DNA of 32,300 nt, taken from contig JAESTF010000199.1 of the NCBI GenBank assembly GCA_016763795.1, positions 1 to 32,300 of the forward strand. The letters are read 5' to 3'. This document shows positions 25,751-32,300 of the stretch, piece after piece. The notes under the pieces were generated by a model that did not search any database, had not been told where the DNA came from, and was given only the letters and a program-made list of their open reading frames with translations. This DNA is from Flavobacteriales bacterium (lineage in GTDB: Bacteria; Bacteroidota; Bacteroidia; Flavobacteriales_E; Vicingaceae). The stretch's first letter is position 1. Each line of letters starts with the position of its first letter. The position numbers and the translations under genes are program-made.

Positions 25751-27001
25751 TTATGAAAAATCTACTTGCTTTAAAACGATTGAATCAACTTTAGATTTAT
25801 AGTTGTTGAGTTCTTTTTTAAATCGTTTTAAATGTTCTGGATTAACTGGCTCTGAAGGAGGGAAGTCTTCTTTTAAATGATTGGTTTGGCTTCCATTTTT
25901 CCAAAATCGATAACAAACATGAGGTCCTGTTGCTAAACCTGTACTCCCAACATATCCAATAACATCACTTTGCGATACATGTTGTCCAACCTTTACACCA
26001 CGCTTACTCATGTGCAAATATTGAGTAGTATAAGTACTGTTGTGTTTTACTTTTACAAAATTTCCGTTATACTTTGAGTAAGCTGAAGCAATTACAACTC
26101 CATCACCAGTTGCCATAATTGGTGTTCCTGTTGCTGCTGCGTAATCAGTTCCAAGATGTGGTTTGTTTCTTTTTTGTACAGGATGAAATCGTCTCATTGT
26201 AAACCCGGAAGTTAACCTTCCAAACTTAAGAGGAGATTTTAAAAATGCTCTTCTTAAACTATTGGCTTCAGTATCAAAATAATCACCAACACTATCTTGA
26301 ACAAAATAACAAGCAAAGAAATCTTTATTGTAGTGATTAAAATTTGACGCTAAAACTTTTCCAATTCCGATTGATTTTCCTTCAACAAATTTTTCTTCAT
26401 AAACTACTTTAAACCAATCTCCCTTTTGGATGCGATAAAAATCTATAGTCCAGGCAAATACATCAGCCATTTCTATAGCTAAAACAGGGCTAACATTTGC
26501 ATCTGCTAAAGTCTGGTAAAGCGATGATTTTATAGTTCCTGAAGCAGTATTGATTTTGGTAATAACTTCTCGTTCCCCTTTAAAAATAACTATAGAATCT
26601 CGCATATCGTAAACGATATAGTCAATTGAATTGGGTTCATAAATAAAGTATTGTGCTTTTTCTATAGAATCCTTTTTGCAGAGAATGGTGTAGTTTTTTC
26701 CTGCAGCCATTTTTCTAACATTAAAAATAGAGTCAGATTGTTTAGCTAATTTATCTATATAAACATAGGGGATATGGTGTTTTAATAAAATATTGGCTAA
26801 AAACTGATTCGCTTTAATAACTTCTTTATGTACAATAAATGAATCTAGATTAATTCCATACTCCATGGTTGGTTTGTATTCAGGAATGATTTCTTTAGTT
26901 ACTTCTGCAAGCTTTTCTGGAGTAGAACCTCCGCAAGCAAACAGAACTAAAGTAAAAAGAAATAGGGTGATATTATTTATAGTTGTAATTTGACTTTTCA
27001 T
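25751..27001 (-). CDS. Peptidoglycan DD-metallopeptidase, M23 family (lipoprotein)
   Basis: Lipobox LFACGG; RFHPVQKRNKPHLGTDYAAATGTPIMATGDGVVIASAYSKYNGNFVKVKHNSTYTTQYLHMSKRGVKVGQHVSQSDVIGYVGSTGLATGPHVCYRF; start refined from 27037. Confidence 0.94.
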   Translation of the reverse strand: MKSQITTINNITLFLFTLVLFACGGSTPEKLAEVTKEIIPEYKPTMEYGINLDSFIVHKEVIKANQFLANILLKHHIPYVYIDKLAKQSDSIFNVRKMAAGKNYTILCKKDSIEKAQYFIYEPNSIDYIVYDMRDSIVIFKGEREVITKINTASGTIKSSLYQTLADANVSPVLAIEMADVFAWTIDFYRIQKGDWFKVVYEEKFVEGKSIGIGKVLASNFNHYNKDFFACYFVQDSVGDYFDTEANSLRRAFLKSPLKFGRLTSGFTMRRFHPVQKRNKPHLGTDYAAATGTPIMATGDGVVIASAYSKYNGNFVKVKHNSTYTTQYLHMSKRGVKVGQHVSQSDVIGYVGSTGLATGPHVCYRFWKNGSQTNHLKEDFPPSEPVNPEHLKRFKKELNNYKSKVDSIVLKQVDFS

Positions 27002-27014
27002 AATCAGCAAAAAT

Positions 27015-27040
27015 AAGGTGTTGAAATAATTCAACACCTT
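27015..27040 (-). terminator. Rho-independent terminator/attenuator between the DUF3108 and M23 genes
   Basis: AAGGTGTTGAA-ATAA-TTCAACACCTT, followed by ATTTTT on the minus strand; ends 13 nt before the M23 ATG. Confidence 0.65.
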
Positions 27041-27071
27041 AATAATACTATTGTTTTAAACAGAATAATGT

Positions 27072-27890
27072 TTACTTTTTTACCAAAGATACTGGGTTAG
27101 CTAATCCTGAATATTTTGTTAATTCCATTTTTACTGAACCAACCATTACTTTTCCTTGTGCCAATAATGGGATTTTGTTTCCATCATCAGAAATCCAAAC
27201 AGCAACATCTGTTTCATCTTTAAATAACCTTCCTTCTTGTACTACAGGATGAAATTTTAGTGCTTTAATTTTTTTGCCACTTACTTTTATGGTTTCTTTT
27301 CCCATATACTTAATTCTTAAAGGCCAAACCTCATCATCGACAAAAGACCAAATGGTGAAAATTTCACCTGTTTTTGCTTTAGAATAGTCAATTGATCTAG
27401 CATAATAAAATGCCGATAACATATCCTGAATTCCATGAGGAGTATCAAAAGATTTTCCTTCACCATTATCTACTTTGTTTTTTGCTTGTGCAAACTTGTA
27501 TGTTTGTTTTATTCTATAGCCCCCTTCATTTACATCTCGTTTAAACATCCAAGGAAAAACACCATCAACATCTAAAAATGTTTCATAAGTGTCTCTTACT
27601 TTAAAAAACCAATCGAAAGCCCCTTTTGTTTTTCCAGAACCAACAATGTGATAAACTTCCCGTCCTGCAATTTTTTGAGTTAATTTTTTAACTTCAAGTT
27701 TTGCTGTACCTGCATTTATAATTCCATATTGCAGTCGGTATTCTAACTTTTCTCCAGCTATAAAGGCATTGTGGTTGATGTTTCTTAAAGTTGGTGTTAC
27801 TTCAGTTTCTAATATTGGAATATCTTGTTGTGTAAAACTGAAAAAAGCAACTGTTGCTACTGCTGCAAGTATTAAATTTCTAGTTTTCAT
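27072..27890 (-). CDS. DUF3108 domain-containing secreted protein
   Basis: Signal peptide; FIAGEKLEYRLQYGIINAGTAKLEVKK...GAFDWFFKVRDTYETFLDVDGVFPWMFKRDVNEGGYRIKQTYKF...YARSIDYS. Confidence 0.88.
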   Translation of the reverse strand: MKTRNLILAAVATVAFFSFTQQDIPILETEVTPTLRNINHNAFIAGEKLEYRLQYGIINAGTAKLEVKKLTQKIAGREVYHIVGSGKTKGAFDWFFKVRDTYETFLDVDGVFPWMFKRDVNEGGYRIKQTYKFAQAKNKVDNGEGKSFDTPHGIQDMLSAFYYARSIDYSKAKTGEIFTIWSFVDDEVWPLRIKYMGKETIKVSGKKIKALKFHPVVQEGRLFKDETDVAVWISDDGNKIPLLAQGKVMVGSVKMELTKYSGLANPVSLVKK

Positions 27891-27985
27891 AAGTTAAGTG
27901 TTTTTAGTGTGTGGTTAGGACTTTACAAAGTTTGTGCCATAGGCCTTAATATATTACGTGTATTTTAAAAAAATGTTGTATAAAA

Positions 27986-28013
27986 AAAGCTCCACCTAAA
28001 TAGATGAAGCTTT
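27986..28013 (-). terminator. Rho-independent terminator of the reprolysin-family gene
   Basis: AAAGCTCCA...TGAAGCTTT hairpin flanked by an A-run on + (U-tract on minus). Confidence 0.65.
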
Positions 28014-28032
28014 GTAATAGATACAGTTAATA

Positions 28033-31000
28033 TTATTGAATCGTTATTTTTTGAGTAGTTACACCCTTATCAGAAGTAACAGTTACGAAATAAATCCCTT
28101 TAGCACTATTGCTTAAATCAATCTGCTCTATAACGTTAATGTTGTTTTTAGAAAAGATAATTTGACCTTGTGTATTCATCACTTTTACTGTAACATTTTT
28201 GGACCCTGTTGTGTTTAATGTGAAAAGTCCAATATTTGGATTTGGATAAATAGAAATGTCATTTGATACTACATTTTCGTTTACACCAGTTACAGTAGTG
28301 TTAAAGCAAATGTCAAGCTCCCAACTATCTAATGAACCACCATCTTGGTTTGCCATATCATCAATGGTTAATGTCCATATTCCTAAAACATCTTCTCCAT
28401 TATAATTAGCTAAAGAACCTTGTGGTTGATAGGTCCCGCCCCCAATTGGCGGACAAGGTAGGGCTCCTGGTGTTGCACCATCATCAAAATTAACATTAAA
28501 ATCATTTTCATTAAAACAGATTTGATCCCATAAAATGACACTAGTTCCTTGCGGGCTTGTTAATGTTACTATTAAGTCATTAATCCAAGAATGAGTTCCT
28601 GTTAGATTAGTTACATCTAAATCATTAATAATTCCAGAAGTTGTAATGTTTATTGTTGATGTTATCGTTGGTGTTCCTGAAGATGAAATATTTACAGAAA
28701 CATCAGTGCTGACATAATTATTACAGTTACTTGTCGTAAAATCAAACGAAGTAGAAAAACTACCGTTTCCACACATATTACTTGGTCTAACTCTCCAGTA
28801 ATGTATTGTGTTTGATGCAAGAGAGCTTGAAGTATAACTATTTGTAATAAGACCTGTAGCATTATCAACAATAGCTGTAAAAGCGGCATCTGTTGCTATA
28901 TCAATATCATAAGCTGAAGCATTTGGATCTGCAATCCAAGTAAAAACAATTGGACCTAAAACACTTAAAGCACCATTTGTAGGGGAGGTAAGTGTTGTTG
29001 CAGTAAGTGCAGATGAAAATACATCTAATGTAATCGCTGCATTCTTAACAATTAGAGGAGATGGTGCTGTACCAGTTACAGTAATTGCATAGTTTCCAAC
29101 AGCACCTATAGTAATTCCATTAATTGTCATTATAACAGGAGTTCCATCTGCTGTTGCTGTAGCAGGATTAAAAGAAACAGTTGTTCCTGCAGGAAGACCA
29201 GTAGCAGAAAATGTTGTTACTTGAGAAAATCCTAAAAATGTGTTATATGTAAAGTTGTACGTTGCAGAACCTGGAGCACACAAACTATTTGCTGTTGCTG
29301 CAGGTAAGAAATTCAGTACAAATTCTGAAGCTGTTATTGAGAAATTAGTTGTATTTAATGCATAAAAAATATTTCCTGACCCTCTAACCATAACTCTAGC
29401 TGTTGAAGTTGTAGAAGCAGTAGGAACAGTAATGGTTGCAGTTCCATTATTAGGCACATTTGTAGCCAATGTTAATGGATAAGTAAGTCCACCATCTAAT
29501 GAAAGAAAGATGTCAACATTTGCAGCACTTACTGGTGCTGCTGTTGTATTGGCAACATTCCAAGTAATTTGTTTTGAAGCTCCTTCATCCCAAGAAACAG
29601 CTGTTGTTTGAGACGTTACTGTAAAAGGACCTGAACTACCATTAACAGTGACTTGCATTAAATCAATTTTGTTTTGACCCACCCCTGGCGCATTATCTCT
29701 TACTGTAAGGGCAAAATTCATTGTTCGTGCTACATCAGAAACTGTTTCCCATTGTGTAGTTAGATTTCCAGCAATTACATCTGTAAGTTTTGGCATGTAT
29801 CTATTAGGAGACGTTGTTGGAACTATAGATCTAAAGTTTGGCCCTGAAGTATTTGTTGCGCTAACACTAGTCGATGCGGTAAATCCTACATCCCCCTGTT
29901 CCCAACAATAAGTTAAAACATCTCCTGCATCAGCATCTGTTCCACTTCCTTCTAATATAAATGCAGTCCCTCGGGGAATAGTATAGTTAGAACCAGCATT
30001 TGCAGTTGGTGTAGCATTTGTTAAAGCGGTACTTGTTTGACAAGATGTAGTTCCGATGTAATTAGTAATTTGTTTAATATTAAAATAGTGAAAATAATCA
30101 TCACTGTGCGGCTGAACATCAGATGCTCCAGTAATTCCTGCATACCCCATTATAGTAGAACCACTTCCTGGCTCCATTTGAGCGCCAGAACCTTCATTAG
30201 CTCCATGTGTGTGTGTGTGGTTTCCTCCAAATTGATGACCCATTTCGTGGGCTACAAAATCAATATCAAAATCATCTCCTTGTGGAGTTGAATGAGATGT
30301 ATAGCCACTTCCTTTACTTCCGTCCACACAAATACATCCAATACATCCAGCATTACCATTATTACCAGCTTGATGAACCAAATGGCCAACATCATAATTA
30401 GCTTCTCCTATTACACTTGTAAGGGTAGATTGTAATTGAGCATTTAATGAACCAGTATAAGGATCTGAACCTGAATTGGTATAAATTACATCATCATTAT
30501 TTGCAATTAAAACCATTGTTATTGCAAAATCAACTTCATAAACACCATTTACACGAGTCATTGTTGTGTTCATTGCTGCTAAAGCTTGTGCTTTTGTTCC
30601 TCCATGCCAAGTAGTATATTCTCCTGTTGCAGACATTGCTAATCTAAAAGTTCTTAATGATTGCCCATCAGCATCTTTATTAGCATTTGGTGATTTCTTA
30701 AATTCATAAGGAACATCATCCGTTAAACAGTTAAATATGTGGTTACGATTTTCAGAACTAGATCTAGTATAAACAGCATATGTTGCTAAATTCGTAGTAT
30801 ATGGCTCAATAAACATGGAGTTTTTAGTTCCAGAAAGAATCATACTGCTCAACCCTTTTTCATCAGAAAGACTAAAGCGAATCATTGCAGAAGGATCATC
30901 AATTCCTTTACCAACGTATGATTTTATGTTTGGATATTTTGCTGCTAAATCAGGGTGCATCACTGGCGCCTCTAATATTCTAAACTGTTCCGTTTTACCA

Positions 31001-31269
31001 TTCGCAATAGGGAAATCTATGATAGTAGCTGAAACTGTATTAACTTGGTTTCTTAAAGGAGCGTTAGCTAAAGCTAATCTTAAAGCAGTTATGTTTAATT
31101 CGTAAAATTCTGAATTAGACGGCAAGTTGCTGGCACTTTTATTAAGTAATGAAGCAGCTGGCTGAACTGATTTTGTCCAATAATTAACAGTTTTGTTTTG
31201 AGCTGAAACACCCGTTATTATTGCAAGAGATATACAGGTTGCAAAAAATTTTTGATAAATATTTTTCAT
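28033..31269 (-). CDS. Reprolysin-like (metzincin) secreted zinc protease with FnIII-like region, proprotein convertase P-domain and T9SS sorting domain
   Basis: HEMGHQFGGNHTH zinc site and TIMGYAG Met-turn; P-domain NLTGTHSWINDLIVTLTSPQGTSVILWDQICFNENDFNVNFDDGA...GEDVLGIWTLTIDDMANQDGGSLDSWELDI; CTD ISIYPNPNIGLFTLNTTG...IDLSNSAKGIYFVTV. Confidence 0.95.
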   Translation of the reverse strand: MKNIYQKFFATCISLAIITGVSAQNKTVNYWTKSVQPAASLLNKSASNLPSNSEFYELNITALRLALANAPLRNQVNTVSATIIDFPIANGKTEQFRILEAPVMHPDLAAKYPNIKSYVGKGIDDPSAMIRFSLSDEKGLSSMILSGTKNSMFIEPYTTNLATYAVYTRSSSENRNHIFNCLTDDVPYEFKKSPNANKDADGQSLRTFRLAMSATGEYTTWHGGTKAQALAAMNTTMTRVNGVYEVDFAITMVLIANNDDVIYTNSGSDPYTGSLNAQLQSTLTSVIGEANYDVGHLVHQAGNNGNAGCIGCICVDGSKGSGYTSHSTPQGDDFDIDFVAHEMGHQFGGNHTHTHGANEGSGAQMEPGSGSTIMGYAGITGASDVQPHSDDYFHYFNIKQITNYIGTTSCQTSTALTNATPTANAGSNYTIPRGTAFILEGSGTDADAGDVLTYCWEQGDVGFTASTSVSATNTSGPNFRSIVPTTSPNRYMPKLTDVIAGNLTTQWETVSDVARTMNFALTVRDNAPGVGQNKIDLMQVTVNGSSGPFTVTSQTTAVSWDEGASKQITWNVANTTAAPVSAANVDIFLSLDGGLTYPLTLATNVPNNGTATITVPTASTTSTARVMVRGSGNIFYALNTTNFSITASEFVLNFLPAATANSLCAPGSATYNFTYNTFLGFSQVTTFSATGLPAGTTVSFNPATATADGTPVIMTINGITIGAVGNYAITVTGTAPSPLIVKNAAITLDVFSSALTATTLTSPTNGALSVLGPIVFTWIADPNASAYDIDIATDAAFTAIVDNATGLITNSYTSSSLASNTIHYWRVRPSNMCGNGSFSTSFDFTTSNCNNYVSTDVSVNISSSGTPTITSTINITTSGIINDLDVTNLTGTHSWINDLIVTLTSPQGTSVILWDQICFNENDFNVNFDDGATPGALPCPPIGGGTYQPQGSLANYNGEDVLGIWTLTIDDMANQDGGSLDSWELDICFNTTVTGVNENVVSNDISIYPNPNIGLFTLNTTGSKNVTVKVMNTQGQIIFSKNNINVIEQIDLSNSAKGIYFVTVTSDKGVTTQKITIQ

Positions 31270-31300
31270 AACAATGAAATGTTTTTTAGTTAGTTCGGTA

Positions 31301-31333
31301 TGAAGTTACTAAAAACCTAGAAATATTTAACAA
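31301..31333 (-). promoter_or_regulatory. Candidate promoter TTG-N22-TAACTTCA for the metalloprotease gene
   Basis: Minus-strand TTG (31331-31333), 22-nt spacer, TAACTTCA (31301-31308); imperfect -7 match. Confidence 0.25.
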
Positions 31334-31377
31334 GAAAAGACGTTATTATTGGATTTCCAAATGATAAGAATACGTTG

Positions 31378-31518
31378 TTAAACAACAATATTCATTATTT
31401 TTTTAGGTGTTTTATCGCCCAAATACTTTGCAATTTGTTCGTTTGCTATTACTTCCTTTTCTATTTTCTCTTTAGAAAATGTTAACAAACCCAAAAGGGT
31501 TCCATTTTTCTCATTATA
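31378..31518 (-). pseudogene. Vestigial leucyl-tRNA synthetase C-terminal fragment
   Basis: Minus-strand open frame without a start codon: YNEKNGTLLGLLTFSKEKIEKEVIANEQIAKYLGDKTPKKIMNIVV*, resembling the LeuRS C-terminus (...[37 protein letters not shown]). Confidence 0.55.
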
Positions 31519-31572
31519 TCAACAAGATAAAAAGCTGTTTAGGCTAGGTTTAGCTTTAAAATTCTGGTAACA

Positions 31573-31606
31573 AAAAGCCCTGATTCTTTTGGAATCAAGG
31601 CTTTTA
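31573..31606 (-). terminator. Rho-independent terminator of the downstream T9SS gene
   Basis: AAAAGCCCTGATTC-TTTTG-GAATCAAGGCTTTT hairpin 17 nt beyond the stop codon. Confidence 0.85.
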
Positions 31607-31622
31607 AAATATTGTATTAAGC

Positions 31623-32300
31623 TTATTGCTTAATCACTTTGTAAATCTTATAACTATTATCAGCACCAACCTTTAAGAAATAAATTCCTTTACTGTGGTT
31701 ACTAATGTCAATTACAACATTTTTATCAGTAACATTATTGAGTTGATAAACCACTTTTCCATCAATAGACATTAAAGTAAAGTTTACTAGAGTACCACCA
31801 TTAGCTATACTAACGTTAATGAAGTTGCTAGTGGGATTAGGAAAAATATGAATACTAGATAAAGCAGTATTTTCATTAATACTAACCGTAGAAATGTTAC
31901 AAGCAGAAGTTACTATACAAGAACCATTACTAATTTCTACCGCATAACTACCACCAAGAGAAGGTACAAATGATTGGCTTATTGCACCAGCAATAGGAGC
32001 ATTACTATTATTACAATCAACCCATTGATAAGTGAAACCAGAAGCATTAGCTGTTATGGTATCACCACTTAGGGTGACTGTCGCATCAATAGGAGTAATG
32101 ACTACATCTTGCGTTTGCGTAGAAGTATTACCATTACCATCATCATAAGTCCAAGTAATTGTTGTTGTACCTTGAGCCGTGATAGGGAAAGTAGTAGTAG
32201 TTGTACCAGTTACAGCACCTACACAGTTATCCGTTGCAGTTGGAGCAGTTGGAGCAGCTACAGAACATTGATCCGTTGCATCAACTAAAGCACCTAAATC
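31623..32300 (-). CDS. T9SS type A sorting domain-containing secreted protein with HYR/Ig-like repeats (5' partial)
   Basis: Manual reverse translation: ...SVAAPTAPTATDNCVGAVTGTTTTTFPITAQGTTTITWTYDDGNGNTSTQTQDVVI...SSIHIFPNPTSNFINVSIANGG...VVIDISNHSKGIYFLKVGADNSYKIYKVIKQ*. Confidence 0.88.
   Translation of the reverse strand, partial: DLGALVDATDQCSVAAPTAPTATDNCVGAVTGTTTTTFPITAQGTTTITWTYDDGNGNTSTQTQDVVITPIDATVTLSGDTITANASGFTYQWVDCNNSNAPIAGAISQSFVPSLGGSYAVEISNGSCIVTSACNISTVSINENTALSSIHIFPNPTSNFINVSIANGGTLVNFTLMSIDGKVVYQLNNVTDKNVVIDISNHSKGIYFLKVGADNSYKIYKVIKQ

Noticed and set aside
28692-31105. ORFs 28692..28889 (-), 30037..30291, 30207..30401 and 30815..31105 (+)
   Set aside because: Shadow frames of the 1078-aa metalloprotease; the gtgtgtgtgtgg run at about 30208 is part of the conserved HTHTHGA coding sequence, not a functional microsatellite.
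1-32300. CRISPR arrays, tRNA/rRNA genes, prophage, transposases, or a defence island
   Set aside because: No regular direct-repeat/spacer array, no cloverleaf with conserved T-arm, and no recognisable transposase, integrase, phage or defence-system proteins in any translated ORF.

Overview
AT-rich window from a Bacteroidota genome, most likely flavobacterial. This assignment rests on T9SS type A sorting domains, TAnnTTTG-like promoters and flavobacterial-type short palindromic repeats. I find about 25 protein-coding genes and no tRNA, rRNA, CRISPR array or recognisable transposase. Contents include housekeeping genes (MltD-like transglycosylase, tatA, CPBP protease, dus, rbfA, LolC/E-like permease, acyl-CoA carboxylase, MarC, RNase HI, methionine aminotransferase, omega-amidase, fRMsr-like GAF, TPMT-like methyltransferase, M23 peptidase, DUF3108). 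There are also four T9SS-sorted secreted proteins, a duplicated TPR/PD40 protein, a VWA protein and a small 13-aa-repeat secreted protein. The most interesting locus is about 21.0-22.8 kb: a membrane-spanning OmpR-type winged-helix protein with inverted topology, divergent from a TonB-C-like secreted protein, with four helically phased GTAAA motifs between them. Other points of note are a vestigial LeuRS C-terminus at about 31.4 kb, two single-base frameshifts in otherwise intact genes, a repeat apparently inserted in-frame in the omega-amidase gene, a perfect 52-bp palindrome, two REP/MITE-like units and a 26-aa candidate membrane microprotein. No convincing complete novel defence or biosynthetic system is visible.
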